Counted from the stretch's first letter, positions 1 through 12,247 are shown. The stretch: DNA of 64,000 bases from Platerodrilus igneus (GCA_036346225.1 JARFIW010000139.1:2604001-2668000); one strand, 5' to 3'. Notes: generated by a model not told the origin, from the sequence alone. Translations and numbers: made by a program.

Positions 1-744
1 CTTGTGCTTTTTACTTAAATAACATTTCGTGTTCTAATGAATGAAATCGATGAATGAATGAATTCTCGAATTACACACTTCCTTTATATACAAATTTATC
101 TGTTTCCAGAAGCTTACTAGAAAAATGTGGAACATTATGATGTAAGGGTACTTGGAAAACCCTATTAGCGTCTAAAATTGTCGAGTTATATGACCTAATT
201 ATCGTTCCAGTTGTCCGTAACGTGTGTTATCTGTTCTTGTTTAACACATACAATTTTTGTGGCGTCTCATACTAATGCTAAAGATAATCACTTTCTTGGA
301 TTTTTCAGGGATTTTGCAGGTTTTTTGTGTTTCGGCGATTTCTATAAATAAAATGTTTATTCATTAATGATAATTACATCGTTTTAAAATACCAATGACT
401 CATTCTTTTAGGGTCTAGAAAATTCTCTACGTTTAGAACAAATTACTATAGTAATAATACTATAGGAAATTAATTCAAGCCTTATTTGCTTTTTAATGCA
501 AAAGAGGTTTTAAACACACGTTGATTGAAGTTTTTTAAACTAAAAGCGTAAAGCTCGTTCTATTTACAGCAAATCAAATGCATTTTTATCAATTTGCGTT
601 TTTGGATTGTACATCAATGAATAAAGGTATGCTTGTATTATACAGGGCGTAACCATGAATTTACGGAAAATTCCATTTTTTCCGGATTCCATTATATTTT
701 GGTGGAATTTATTTTTAGAATTAGGGTATCAATGACCTCTCTAG
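1..744. other. Non-coding stretch, no gene seen
   Basis: AT-rich sequence with stops in all frames. No recognisable protein motif, RNA gene or clear repeat was found. Confidence 0.6.
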
Positions 745-760
745 ACCCCTTCTCACGTCA

Positions 761-787
761 ATATATATATATATATTGCTATGATAA
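761..787 (-). repeat. (AT)n microsatellite next to TGCTATGA motif
   Basis: A short AT run is followed directly by TGCTATGATAA. On the minus strand this reads ATCATAGCA then (AT)n. The same pairing recurs near 39.35, 41.19, 46.69, 52.33 and 63.97 kb, so it is probably the edge of a dispersed element and not a random microsatellite. Confidence 0.6.
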
Positions 788-800
788 TAGGGTAATTTAG

Positions 801-1774
801 AGGTATATTGAGTTATAAGGGTCGTACGCTACATTTAAATATCACTAAAGTTTAGAAAACTAAACAATTTCATCATAAAATAGAAGTAACTCGACAATCA
901 TGCAAAAAGCTAATATCTAGCACACTGTATAAAAATCGCAACTAACTTTACTTTATGAAAGAAAGCTCATTCTTCAAAAATCGAATCATATTTAGTAAGA
1001 TAAATAACTTGTACATAATGCATTTTAAATTAAATATACAACTATAAAATTGAAAATAAATACCCAGGAATAACATTTTAAACCCAACGAGTTTTATTGA
1101 AATAAATACGCAATTAGTGAAAGAAAATAACCCGTTCAAAACATAAATGCCTAAACGCATTCGAGGACATCATCATAGAAATTTGACTACGTGATCTGTA
1201 CATCGTAAGTTCATATAAAACCCAACAGATTTTGGAGTACTAAACAACAAAAAGGACATTTGGTTACATGATAAATTAAACAGGAAAATTTGAATAAAAG
1301 CAAATATAAACAAGCGGACGTGACTTGAATGAAGTTCAAAGTTGGATATTCAAAGGAATACATACACTATACAAATTGGATGTCTACGTGAGAAAATGTA
1401 TCACTTCAACACTAGTTTTGATGGTAACTTTGTAGAAAATCTGACAGCTGCAATGATAAGGCAAAAGTGCAACGCTTCAATTAACAAAGTATGCTAGGAA
1501 AACCAATGGTACAGGTGAAGCGCGTAGTCTTTATATAGAACACGGACTTGGTAAACAATCGGGTTTTCTTCGACCAAGGCACAATTTATAACAGTTTAAT
1601 GTGTAATATCACGCGGAATGAAAACAGTAAAATTAAATAATTATTTAATAAAAGTCCTGATAATCTAGTGCCAATATATTTCCGATAGAAGTTGCCGTTA
1701 ACTTTGAATAACGTAAGTTAGAATTATTAATTACACCTAATTTTAATATTTAATAATTTAATCATCTGCACAAC
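801..1774. other. Non-coding stretch, no gene seen
   Basis: AT-rich. Only short open frames without recognisable motifs are present on either strand. Confidence 0.55.
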
Positions 1775-2445
1775 AGTGCCTGACTCAACTTACTTCGATT
1801 TTTGGGGAAGAAGCTCCAACTAAAACCACTGTATATCGTTGGTATAGTGAATTCAATCGTGGTCGTAGTTCGCTAGCGGATGAATTTAAAGTAGGTCGTC
1901 CAAAATCGGCCGTTGTGCTAGAAAACATCGATGCTGTGCGCGAATTGATAATACAAGGTCGTCATGTGACTTATCGTGAGATCCAGACATTCCTAGGCAT
2001 TAGTGACACGTGTACATTCGATATTATATGAACATTTAGGTGTGAGAAAGCTATGTGTGCGTTGGATCCCACATAATTATTCGTATGAATCCGAAAGTAA
2101 ACAGCAGTCGACTGTATGGGTCTTCAAAGACAAACGAATTCCAACAAAGTTGTCCGCGGTCGAACTACTTTGAAGAAAATGGTTCGGAATAAATGGCATG
2201 TCACGACCGTTGCTATAGAGGATCGTGGAACAGTTAATTCTGCTTGGTATACAATCATTTATTTGCCACAAGTTTTCGAAAGAATAAGAAAAATAAACCG
2301 ACGACGCCTAATCATTGTCCATCATGACAATGCGAATTCGCACACATCGGCTCAAACAAATAATTTTTTGAGCATTCAAAACATCGAATTGATGGGTCAT
2401 CTGCCGTATAGTTCTGATTTGGCCCCTAATAATTTTTTTTTTTGA
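1775..2445 (+). pseudogene. Decayed mariner transposase
   Basis: Conceptual translation gives a typical mariner N-terminal DNA-binding part: EEAPTKTTVYRWYSEFNRG, then GRPKSA, then HVTYREIQ. After an in-frame TGA near 2028 come HLGV and RWIPHN. The C-terminal catalytic part (2116-2445) has HHDNANSHTSAQT with the second catalytic Asp and SDLAPN with the third. The segment that should carry the first Asp (GDE motif) is missing: RWIPHN runs almost directly into SKQQSTVWVF, so about 70 codons are deleted near 2080. The frame ends in a T-rich run at 2437-2445. Mariner transposases cut and paste between TA sites; this copy cannot encode a working enzyme. No terminal inverted repeats could be placed. 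Confidence 0.88.
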
Positions 2446-3804
2446 ATGTTGAGACTGACGCTAAATCATCTGAAGCTTCTATGAACCCTTTTGCTACATT
2501 AAATGCTTCCTTTAATACTTTAATTTGAAGTCACAACCTGTTCTGGAATGGAACCTGAAATTCACTGGAGATTTACATGGACGGTTTACAATTTTTTAGA
2601 AAGTGTAAACAAATTTAAAATTGCTCGCAATAATATTTGATTTTGTTATGGACCCATTTGAGTCTTAAGCTCTCCTATGGTATAGAAGTAATCGCCATAA
2701 ACTTTCTTATTCAGCTAGTTTAGCTAGTTTATAGGTATTACATTTTGAACCTCCTGATTGTAAAGTGAGATTGTTTAGTGATATAATGACTCGGCAAGAG
2801 AGAATTGATATGTTGGTTGAAAACTTTAAACTGCCATAAAAGAAATGAGAAGGTGCTACAGAAAGAAGGATAGGGATTTAGAAAGAAGAGAGGTTTTATG
2901 CAAGTTACCATCAAAGTAGGATTAATATTAAAAAGAGAGATTGTATTAGGGAAGAAAAATCTTGAGAGTGAAAAGTGCAGTACATTTTAGGATTTTGAAC
3001 AAAGCAGTATGCAGCTGTAGTAAAAAAGTACAATAAGGAGCAGACTAAAGAAATCAGTCATCATATTGGACACGGTTGAATTGAATACGAAAAGCGAAAT
3101 AGATAAAACAGGTAGAAGACTTGGTGTCATCTGACGGAGATGGAGTTTAAATGCTGAGGCAAAGTGTTGAGTGGAAGCTTTCACCATAAAGAAATAAAAA
3201 GTTGAAAGTGAGACTAAATAAAATTAAAAAATGTAAAGATGTGATTAAAAGTGTAATAATGAGAAGCTGACGATAAATTTAGAATTATGACAATAGCTGA
3301 GAAACGTGGACGTTGGGTTTAAAAAACAGAAAAATGCTTAACATCATTTGCACGGAAAAGTTGGTATAGAGTTTTAGAGATTATTTACGAAAATCGCGAT
3401 GTTACAAGTTTAAACAGACAAAGGTAAGATGAAGAATATTGCATTTAGACATTTAGGAATTATTAAAATCGTGAGCAGAGCATATAAGTATGAAAGGACA
3501 ATAATCTGGACAACCTTTTGTATAAAAACTTCAACGATATATTAAAAGAGCTAATTGAAGATAGGCAATAGAAGTCAGTCGCCTTAAATCAAGCCGTTAC
3601 TATGTTCGGAAATTCGAGAATGGTAGTTGTTATACAAAAACTTTATGAATAAGAAACAGATAGTCACCTCTTAGTATATTTGTATTCAATACACTTCGTA
3701 CTTGGAAAAATCAATCAACTCCTAATAGTTTCATTTTAGAGCGCTAGCTTTCCAACTTTAATTTGAAGCGCATCTTGGTTATCGTATTGGCCTTACAACT
3801 TGCA
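2446..3804. other. Intergenic, mostly unassigned
   Basis: No gene. The 2780-3480 part is A- and G-rich on the plus strand, as in the LINE remnants elsewhere in the window, and has one short LINE-like motif (ETWTLGLKNRK, near 3300). That is too little to call. Confidence 0.4.
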
Positions 3805-4800
3805 AACAGATACATTATTGTTTAGTTTAGAGTTTAGAGTACACATTCCATTTCAATACACCAGTTTGTACACAGTATGAGCAAATTCTAGTAAGTTATA
3901 TTGGCAATGCACTGGTGCGTTTGACTTCCCACATTTTCCAACAAGTAGTGTATTATTGTAGATAAAAGATATTCAGATTGTCTGTTATCCGTAATCTGAG
4001 TGCAGTTCTGTGTTTCACCTCCAGAGTCTTCGGGTTCTTAGTAAAATTAGTTTCTATTACTAAAGTTGGCTGTTTTCAATCATTTATAGTAAACAAATAT
4101 AAAAATTGGCACTGTCTCTGTAGACTGAAAACGTTCAATTCATTAGGTAGCTGCTGTATTTCTGCAAAATTAAATAAAAGCACCCAAATGAACAAGCATA
4201 TAGGGATTCTGCTAAGTTCGTTTTAATTGGACTGTCAATGCGCACTCCAGCGGAGAGCGCTACGAAATAAAATGACATTATATACACTTGAATTAAAAAA
4301 CAGTAACATACTTATTACAAACTGTGATGAATCAAAAACTGCAATTAACAACTTGAAAAAGATGGTAGCACTGTAACAGTAACGAACCAGAGTCATCAAA
4401 TTTTTAAGGCGGCCCTTTTCGATGTTTTGTGTAATACACTGAAGACGTGCTTTAGAGACCGGTGTAGTTGACATTTAATCTCCATGTCCAGACGACTGGA
4501 TTTTATTAAATTACGTAAAAATTTCTATAACCAAGCTTTAGGTAACTTGAACTGTAAGTGCGAAAAACGCTTTCGCCCATTTTATATAAAAAAAAGAACG
4601 ATAAACACGCGACTGTTTTGTAGATTACTCGAGGAATTCTCTACCGATCAATGTCAAATTATTGTACTAACGAGATGTGATCTCGAATTAGTCAGACATG
4701 TTTATACGGCAGACAAGAATTAGAAAGGCGTAGTTCTTTCGGAGCCAAATTAGCCTTACTATATAACACAACCGAAGCTTTCTTCCTGTGTGTTCTAATA
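3805..4800. repeat. Unknown interspersed repeat, copy 1 (~1 kb)
   Basis: Aligns end to end by eye with 22845-23830. Shared blocks include TTTTAATTGGACTGTCAATG (4222-4241), the region around TAGCACTGTAACAGTAACGAA (4368-4388), and AGAGACCGGTGTAGTTGACA. The copies have many substitutions and small indels, so the family is old. The open frames inside (for example 4484-4723) are not shared between copies and are not genes. The size would fit a solo LTR or a non-autonomous DNA element, but no terminal repeats or target duplication were found. Confidence 0.65.
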
Positions 4801-5385
4801 TTATATTGAATATAAATGTGACAAAAGTAGCTATAACATTGAATTAGAGTTTTTTTAAAAGCTTAAATGATTATTCAAATTGATTTAGTAAAAGACAGAA
4901 GGAAAATATAAGATCGCGGACAGGACTTAACCTGTAACTTCCAATGTATGTTTGTATAATTGGGTGTCATGCTATGTGCTGAATTGACGCTACGTTGTTT
5001 AATTATTTTGACTTTACATGGACGGAGTGACGTAATAGTTAATTGGTGTGCCGGCCAGTTTAAAGTAGTGCAGGGCGAGTTCTATGAAAAGCAAATATAA
5101 TACCCTTAGGGGAATTCAAGTTGCAACACTTCTACCTTGAAACGTCTTTGAACTCTTTTGTCTGTACCAATGCCTTTGAGCGCCAATCCACCTGACGAAA
5201 AATGAAGTCTAATTGAAAGGCGAGTTTTGCGGCTGTCAAACTTGGACAGTAGGAAAAGCAGATATGAAAAAGACAAAATAAGCGTTTGAAATGTAGTGCT
5301 ACAGACGCTTGATGAAGATATCGTGGGTAGACAAACTTAAACAAAAGAGGTACTGGAAATGATAGGATAAGAAAGAATTGCTTAA
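4801..5385. other. Non-coding stretch, no gene seen
   Basis: No recognisable motif. A short minus-strand open frame at 5132-5344 has no family resemblance. Confidence 0.5.
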
Positions 5386-5625
5386 AAAATACTAAAAAAT
5401 ATTATAGATAGCATGATAGGACACATACTAAGGCACGAGGTAATAACACGGCATATATTAGAAGCAGAGAAGAAAAGAAGAGAGGTGGTGTAGACCTAGA
5501 TTAGATTATAGCACACAGATGGTAAAAGATGTGAGGTGTGGATACTTCAGGAAAATGTGTAGGTTAGCTCAGAATAGAAAACAATGGAAGTACGCGTCTA
5601 AGCAGGTCTAGGACTAGAGACCTAA
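5386..5625 (+). pseudogene. LINE 3'-end remnant
   Basis: Broken translation retains the C-terminal tail of the LINE reverse transcriptase seen intact at 12248-13957: MIGHILRHE, then LAQNRKQWK just before the end, matching MIGHQLRHE and LAQNRKEFR there. Several frame breaks. This is a 5'-truncated dead copy of a related LINE. Confidence 0.75.
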
Positions 5626-5630
5626 AAATG

Positions 5631-6264
5631 ATAATTAATATTTCGGTTTTATGAAAATTTAATCAACTGAATTGTACAAGCTAAATTAGCTTCTATAACA
5701 ATGTAATTCTCTTTATGAAAATAATAATTCAATGAGCTTTAAGTTGTCCTTTTTTTTGCAACGCTTAAATAAACGTGTACAAACCTTAATAATCTTTTTT
5801 AATAATCTTTACGCCTTATTACCATCAATAACACATGTACAAACAGTTCTTAATTAAAACAAAACGGTAGATGATATCTGTAAGCTGGATAAAAAAATTT
5901 AATTGACTTACAATTCTACTCGTATCGGAATTTTTCTTTTCTCGATGCTTCATCAACAGCCAGTACAGAAAGTTGATGCAGCTAAACATCCAACTGTTGT
6001 TGAAAAAGCTCCCATTTCGTCACCTTCTACAAGGTTCGTACTTTTCATATCCGCGTTTACCAACGCGTTTGGAATTCTGTCTCGCACTAACAGCTCCCGG
6101 TCTAAACGTCGTCATATTACACTACAGCATCAGGTTTTCTACGTCTTTCGCGTCTCGATAAGAGTCCGCATGTCGATGCGAATTAAATTCGAAAATTTGA
6201 CGTTTTATGTTTAGTGTCTAATCCCGCCTTTACAATTCATTGATTTGTTTTATAACTGCAACTT
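5631..6264. other. Unassigned sequence
   Basis: Non-coding as far as can be seen. The 5900-6190 part is more GC-rich than its surroundings and has an open frame on the plus strand, but it resembles no family known to me. Confidence 0.4.
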
Positions 6265-6271
6265 CCCTAGG

Positions 6272-6547
6272 TTATTGCATAATTTTGCTGAATTGTGCGT
6301 CTTTTTGCATAGTAATTCCAAATGTCTTCCTGCATTTGACAGTATTCATTGCCTCTTCAATGTACAAGTTAAAAATTAATAGGGATAGGCCACATCCCTG
6401 TCTCACCCCTTTCATAATATTTACTTCTCTACTTTCTTGCTCTAATTCTATTACCGATGTTTGTTCTTTGTATAAGCAATGTACTATCCGTCTATCCCTA
6501 AAACTCATTCTAATCTTTTTGAGTATTTCAAACCTTTTTTTTTCCAT
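6272..6547 (-). pseudogene. LINE reverse transcriptase fragment (inverted 5' part)
   Basis: The minus strand encodes a reverse transcriptase core piece: FRDRRIVHCLYKEQT, then a GVRQGC block and FNLYIEEAM. The matching block in the better-preserved LINE is GVRQGCILSPLIFNVYIEEAL. The YADD-box region that should follow is not present. It abuts, head to head, a plus-strand 3'-end fragment of the same LINE family (6548-6720), the arrangement produced by twin priming during LINE insertion. Confidence 0.8.
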
Positions 6548-6720
6548 TTTACATCTGTGGAAAAAAAATAGGAGACACAGAAGGGCAGAACACGTTCTAA
6601 GGCATTTTTATGAAATAGTATGGGATATATTACAAGCAGAAATAGGAAAGTGGAGGTAGATGTAGACCTAGATCAGACAGTGATACATGCAGGCTGTTCA
6701 AATTTCAGAGATGATGTCCT
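6548..6720 (+). pseudogene. LINE 3'-end fragment
   Basis: The translation carries RRAEHVLRHFYE and WDILQAEIGKWR, corresponding to the GHxLRHE and following region of the LINE C-terminus, followed by frame breaks. It is joined to an inverted upstream piece of the same family at about 6548. Confidence 0.65.
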
Positions 6721-6789
6721 AAATGTATTCCAATTTAAGAAATCAATTGACATCAGTTAATTGTTTGATAAAAGACTCCTCTGTAGATG

Positions 6790-7730
6790 TGGTCACAAAT
6801 TCATCTTTTAATTTAAAGTCTGGCTAAAATTTTATTTCTTAATAGCCACCGCACTTTTTTGTGCGGCAAAATATGGAAGTGATTCATCACCAGATCTTCG
6901 GTGGTAAGCTTTAAAAGCCGTGCTTGAAACGGGTGGCTTTTAACATGATTAATTATCTTGACATCATCGTGCAATACAACTTTTAAATCTTGGGGCGTCC
7001 ATCAACTTACCAGAGAATGGCAGTGAATGACACAGTGGCTGCTGATGGCATTTCCTGCCACTTGCTTGATCCTAGACGTCTCTCCCTTTAGTTTTTTAAC
7101 CATTGCAGCCATTCCATCACTGCAAATGTCCACACACTTGCTCCATTCCAAATCATTTTTCTAGATAAATGTGTCGATAGCTTTGAAAACATTGTTGCTA
7201 TTGCTGTAAGTTGCAGCATTTATTGTATTTGCATTTCGAATAGATACATTATAAACACAAGAAAAACAGCAAGTCCCACTACGTCGGTACCTTCATCAAG
7301 CTGTAAATTAAAAAATTCACATGATTTCCAACTTCTTATACGCTCGTTCTCCACATATTCTGTGTAAATTCGCTTGCTTATAGTGCTATTTGACAACTGT
7401 ACAGCATCAATCTTCTTTTTTGTTCTTTGACCTAATATGAAACTTACAATATCCTTCACAGAAGGTTTAATCAGAATCTCGGCAATAGTGTGGGGTTTTC
7501 TAACTTTTGCAATGTGTGAACTAACAATAAATAAAGCTTTTGTTGCGTTTTTATTTCCATTTTTAGATATTCTTTCCAACATGCACGTCTCCGCATGAAG
7601 AGATAAAGCGTGGCATTTAAAGGTTTTTTCACCTCTTTTATTTACTAAATCAAAATGTTTGAATTCCAGATGTCTTTCTAGTGTGGATGGAACCAAGTAG
7701 CCATCAGCAACAATTTTATGACAGCTAACC
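6790..7730 (-). pseudogene. hAT (ZBED5/SCAND3-like) transposase pseudogene
   Basis: The best-preserved part (7696-7220) reads PSTLERHLEFKH (end of a BED-type zinc finger), AKVRKPHTIAEILIKP, a block ending in LSNSTISKRI, and FFNLQLDEGTDVV, where the Asp of LDEGTDV is a catalytic-region residue of hAT transposases. Downstream, after breaks near 7160-7220, the frame continues with a CSDGMAAMVKKLKGE-like block (around 7080-7130) and histidine-rich blocks to about 6790. Intact relatives are around 600 residues and end in a dimerisation domain, which is absent here. Some hAT proteins of this group have been domesticated, but stops and frameshifts rule that out for this copy. Confidence 0.85.
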
Positions 7731-8445
7731 TATTGCTCTTCCGGTGCATGTTGTTCCCAACTTCAACAAAGTCAAACAACGTGAGGTATTTAAGATCGTA
7801 TTTCTTTATTTTTTCTCGGATTTGCTTTTGCTCGTAAGTTGCCTTTTCGCGAACTAAGACATAGCAACTTGGATGGATTTGACTCGCAGGTGTCTCGTGA
7901 GATGTTTCTACTCCTACGACAATGCTGCTACCGTTTTAAAGACCCAGTTTTTAGTCAATTGTCCATAGTTTTGCAATAAAAGTAGGGACTTAATATGTTC
8001 TATAGTTGAAAAGTGGCTCAAAGTTTAGTAAAATTGCGTGAGGTCTTGCTTTTTTTGAATTTTCTGTCGACAGTAAGAACGTATAGCTCTCAATGTTGAC
8101 ATGATCTCAGGTGAAATCCATTTTTTTGTAGCAAACTAGATAGAGATCAATTTTTTAAATCTGACCTAGAGTAGAAGCAACATCAAAATGTGACCTTTTT
8201 ATGTATTTCTTTTTCTAGATATATCTCGGTTTCCATCACTTTGCGGTTAAAATGGTGCTTAACAGAAATCCATGAATTTTTAGCTAAAAAAATGGATTTT
8301 GCTGAAATTGCGCCAACATTAATAGCTTCACGTGGGTGTAGCTCGGTAATTGTTACTCTGTTCATATATATGCTTATGCTTTTTTAATAGAAAATTTAGC
8401 AGAATAAGAATAAGAATAAGAAAGCACAATTAAAGCTTACCAAAG
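7731..8445. other. Unassigned sequence
   Basis: May include the decayed upstream (BED finger) part of the hAT copy up to about 7800. Beyond that no motif is visible; short open frames overlap on both strands near 8183-8387 and look accidental. Confidence 0.4.
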
Positions 8446-8449
8446 AAAT

Positions 8450-9148
8450 AAAAGAAATTTTTACTATCTAAAAATTTTTGTTTATCATTGAAGACATCAT
8501 AAAAAGCAACATATGCTTTCAAATCTTTAACGTGCCACTTGCCAGCATTATAGTCATCTATATTCTTTAGCTCATAAACCACATTTGACATTTTCTTATG
8601 AATTTAACCTAAAATAAATTTCGGAGCAAGTTTAGCAAAAAACTTTTCTCCAGCAGGTGATAAAATTTTATTCGCTCGCCAAACAATATTATAAACCTTA
8701 AAAGAAACATCTCTTCTTCTCAGATCATAACGACTCCTAAAGCGTGTGTAGGCTAAATGTAACTTAGAACGAACTTCATTAAAAATTTCACGAAGTACTG
8801 TCGATCAGACACATAATCAGAATAACTTCCTGCACCATAAAACTTTCTATTACGGGAACATTGCGACCAAAAGCTAAAAAATTCGGAGAAAATCCTGAGA
8901 AATTATATTTCACAGAATTAATCGCCCACTGGACTCGAGAAAACTCTTTATCATCCCAAATATCATGTTTTTCAATATATGAGCGAATGGCAGTACCAAT
9001 AGTTTTGTTAACCTGCTCAACAAAATTCACTGTGGCAAGAAAACAGCATTATACCAGGTTTTTTTCAGCTTCATATTTTTCACAGAGACTTTTAAAAACA
9101 CGTCTCCTTAACTGAGGTTCATTATCACAAATGATAAATTGTGGTACG
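8450..9148 (-). pseudogene. Old Gypsy-like integrase, C-terminal part
   Basis: The minus-strand translation runs VPQFIICDNEPQ (second catalytic Asp region), a VEQVNKTIGTAIRSYI block (the position of the third acidic residue is preserved as VEQ), GFSPNFLAFGRNVP, then a broken tail with RSRYDLRRRDVSFKV, LAPKF and GKWHVKDLK, typical of the integrase C-terminal domain of insect Gypsy elements. The upstream end stops at TACG (9145-9148), where the errantivirus-like element is inserted; the same integrase frame resumes at 22313. Several stops and frameshifts are present. Confidence 0.85.
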
Positions 9149-9691
9149 AGATAGATTTTGGGCCTCTTAGAACGACTTTTTAAAAAGCTTCTTCCAAAAA
9201 ACTCTTCTATCGATTTTATTTAAACAGAAATTTACAATTTGATTTTAACAACAGATACGTTATATGCAGTAACGTATTCAGATCAAAGTTGACTTTCACT
9301 ATTTAAATGAACTAAAATTAGGGTGAGTAGCTGAACAACCAACAAGGTTAAAGTTGTGAAGCTCTAGACTGACTGGCTATCTTGGGCTTCTGAAGGTATT
9401 TATGCTATCCCTGCCCCTCACTTTGCTTATGGGAACTGCAGATCTCATGTCTGATATTTCTTTATTCGATACAAAGTATTACTTCTTAGTAATCTCAATT
9501 GTAGCAATAAGTTTCTTATAATCTATTGTGACCTGCACCTGCAGTGTCATGTTACGTCTGGAATACAAAGTATTCACATCCGTTCTTATGTCTGGTTTAT
9601 GAACTTTCATTAACCTTTTATAATATGTCCTTCAATTATACATTGTAGCAATCTATCTAAAGATTTAATAATTCCATTTGATTACATATAT

Positions 9692-9726
<35 letters not shown>

Positions 9727-9749
9727 CCTAATTTGGGGGATATGTAACT
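9149..9749 (-). repeat. 3' LTR of errantivirus-like element
   Basis: Aligns throughout with 21735-22312; shared blocks include GATACGTTATATGCAGTAACG-type sequence and CTTTATTCGATACAAAGTAT. In element orientation it begins AGTTACATATCCCC, comparable to the AGTTA start of gypsy-group LTRs, and is preceded by a short purine run (AGGAGG). An expanded (AT)n tract at 9685-9726 makes it longer than its partner. Confidence 0.88.
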
Positions 9750-10023
9750 CCTCCTGAATACATGAAAATTAAGGGTTTTACTTAATTTTTAAAACTTATT
9801 GTCCCTAAGAGGTCTTTTATGATTTCTTTATTTACCTTTGTTTCTTTGTTCTTACAACTAAAATTTCTTTCTTTGTTTTTATATCTAAGATACATTTTGC
9901 TCATAAATACATAGTTAATAAAGTTATAACAATAATTAATAAAATTGTTCAAACACTCATATTATCGTAATGTAGTTTTGGCACTTTCACTTCGTTTAAA
10001 TGTTCTATATAACTGTCCATTCA
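9750..10023. other. 3' untranslated part of errantivirus-like element
   Basis: Between the env remnant and the 3' LTR. AT-rich, no frame. Confidence 0.5.
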
Positions 10024-11286
10024 CTATACGGCTTGGTTGCGGTCGTCTACGGTTAGATGTTCTAGTTGCATTGGTTTCTTGATTATTTCGTTGTCTTCGG
10101 TTTGTGTAACTTTGAACTGTAGTTGGGGTAGATTTGAGAATTTCTTCGTTATTGTTGGGTTTTGGTATACTTGAATAATTTTACCTTTAATTTTTAAATA
10201 GCAATCTTCTTTTATTGTGATTACCTTGCTTTCAATTAAAGTTAGACTGTTTTTGTCTTTGTTGCAATGAGAGGTTGCTATTACTTCTTGTGGAAATACA
10301 GCCATCCATTTGTTATCCGTGAGTTTTTGAATTTTCATATTTGTAATTTGTACAAGTTTTGATTCACAATTCTCGTTAATAAATGCAAATAATTATAAGG
10401 GTCAATTTCTGTTAAGGGAATTTCTATTAAAAACGTAATTTCATGATTCTTTACATAACCTTTTACTATGGCTATTTTTTCAAATAAAAGTATGTCGGTT
10501 TCTGTTACTTCAAAGGGTAGTTTACTGTTAGTTATGAGTGATCTAATTCCTAATAATTCATTTAATAAATCAAGTAGTTTAAAATACTAGCATGTAATAT
10601 GTTTAGTTTTGCAAATGTTACAGCGTTTTCTAATGTGTCTAAAATTTGTTGAATTATGGTAATGGTTGATGTCATCTGATTGAATATCGTGTTGAATCTT
10701 ATTAAGTATCGCATTCCTAGCATTGTGGTTTGCATGTTACTTTCAAGGATTAGTATTCTGTTAGTTATACTGTCTTTGTTCTTTACTAATTTACTTAATA
10801 TACAATTGAATTTTATTATGGTTGACTGGGTTAAGGATATTTGATTTCTAACAATAGTTTTTATGTCATACTGGTTTTCAATTAGTTGTATTGCGTGGTC
10901 ATATCGTTCAGCATCTTGGTTGTCAAAATTACCTGTGATCGCTTTTATAATATTACCTAGTCCGTTAATGAATCCTTTTTTCTGTCTTGCAATTTGGTCT
11001 GTTGGTATCAATCGAGCGAATTTGTGGTTTGTGTTGTTTAAAATGTTCTCCATTATGTTTTTGTAATTAAGCATTTTTATCGCGTATTCTTTTCCGAATT
11101 TGGCTGTATCCATTGATTGTTTCAGTATGTAGTAGTTATTTCTAATTATATAAAGTTTTTGTTTTAGTTCGGTTAATCAAATTTCTGTGCAAATGTCCAG
11201 TAACCTATTGTATTTTGCATACTTCCCAATTTTACTGGTAGTATACCAGGGTTGTTTTTAATGTCTTTCACTATTATGTCACTGTC
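10020..11286 (-). pseudogene. env (fusion-protein-like) remnant
   Basis: The minus strand holds two open pieces. The first (11113-10562) has a basic furin-like site RQKKG followed by a glycine-rich FINGLGNIIKAITGNFD block and a long heptad-like helix region, matching the gypsy-group Env and the related baculovirus F proteins. The second (10338-10024) is the rest of the ectodomain with frame breaks between. Such Env proteins mediate entry in infectious errantiviruses. Here the upstream half is separated by the LINE insertion at 11296, and stops are present, so no functional product is expected. No clear transmembrane anchor was seen. Confidence 0.8.
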
Positions 11287-11295
11287 GTCCGTTCT
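11287..11295. repeat. Target site duplication of LINE (left)
   Basis: GTCCGTTCT here is repeated at 14496-14504, bracketing the LINE insertion. Confidence 0.75.
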
Positions 11296-12218
11296 TCAAC
11301 TAATGGACAGGCAGGCGTAGGAATAGTGTTAAGTAAAAGATTAGGGCATAAAGTTAAAGAGTACTTACAATTTAGTGATAGAATAATTATGGTTAGATTG
11401 AGTCCAAACCCACAGACACTGTTTTAGTTCAGGTTTACATGCCAACAACTCAGTACGAGGATGAGGAAGTAGAAAAGGTATACGAGGATATAAATAGTAT
11501 AGTGAGAAAAGTAAAAGGAGATGAGAATTTAATAGTTATGGGCGATTTTAATGCGTCAGTGGGAGAAGGTAGTGAGGGAAAAATGGTAGGAAAATTTGGG
11601 TATGGCAGACGAAATGATAGAGGAGAAAGATTAGTTGAGTTTTGCCAGGAACATAGATTAGTAACTGTAAACACCCTATTCGAACAACATGTTAGGAGAA
11701 GATATACCTGGAAAGCGCCAGGTGATAGGGCTAGATTCCAAATAGATTATATTTTAGTTAAACAAAGATTTTGAAACCAAGTTAAAAACTGTCGTAGTTA
11801 TCCAGGGGCTGACATAGATAGCGATCATAACTTAGTTAAAATGAAGTGTAAACTAAAATTCAAAAAATTGAGAAAGGTTAAAAGAGAGGGATGGGATCTA
11901 GGTAAGCTCAATGATAGTAGGGTAAAAGAGGAATATAAACAAGTATTAGATAATAAGAGCAAAGAGATAGCTGTAGGAGGGAACGTAGAAAATAGATGGA
12001 AAGAAATAAAACTGATTGTACATGATACAGCAAAACAGACTATAGGTAAGAAAAAAATAGAAGCGAGAAAACCGTGGGTAACAAAGGAGATATTAGATTT
12101 AATAGAGAATAGAAGAAAGCTTAAACCTTTCAGAGAAGTGGATAGTGAAAGTAAGCAAAAATATAATACAGTTAGAAATAAGATAGTACATGAGTGTAGA
12201 AAAGCTACAAATAAATGA
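11296..12218 (+). pseudogene. LINE endonuclease domain (broken)
   Basis: The 5'-truncated start reads GQAGVGIVLSKRLGHKV; after a frame change near 11418 the main block has YMPTTQYE, LIVMGDFNASVG (endonuclease GDFNA motif), RGERLVEFC, TWKAPGD, IDYILV and, after an in-frame TGA at 11772, DSDHNLV (catalytic SDH motif). It continues as a basic helical linker (11841-12218) to another TGA. The domain nicks target DNA to prime reverse transcription. The first catalytic residues (N-terminal Asn and Glu) are missing through 5' truncation. Confidence 0.85.
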
Positions 12219-12247
12219 ATGGAGGAGAATTGTAAGGGAATACAAAT

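Noticed and set aside
3230..3470. LINE RT remnant (ETWTL motif)
   Set aside because: Only one short motif amid stops; not enough to assign.
9685..9726. (AT)n in the errantivirus-like LTR as another CACAGCA-(AT)n locus
   Set aside because: Preceded by GATTACAT, not CACAGCA; an independent expansion within the LTR.
11450..11674. Minus-strand Ser/Thr/Pro-rich frame
   Set aside because: Shadow of the LINE endonuclease frame.
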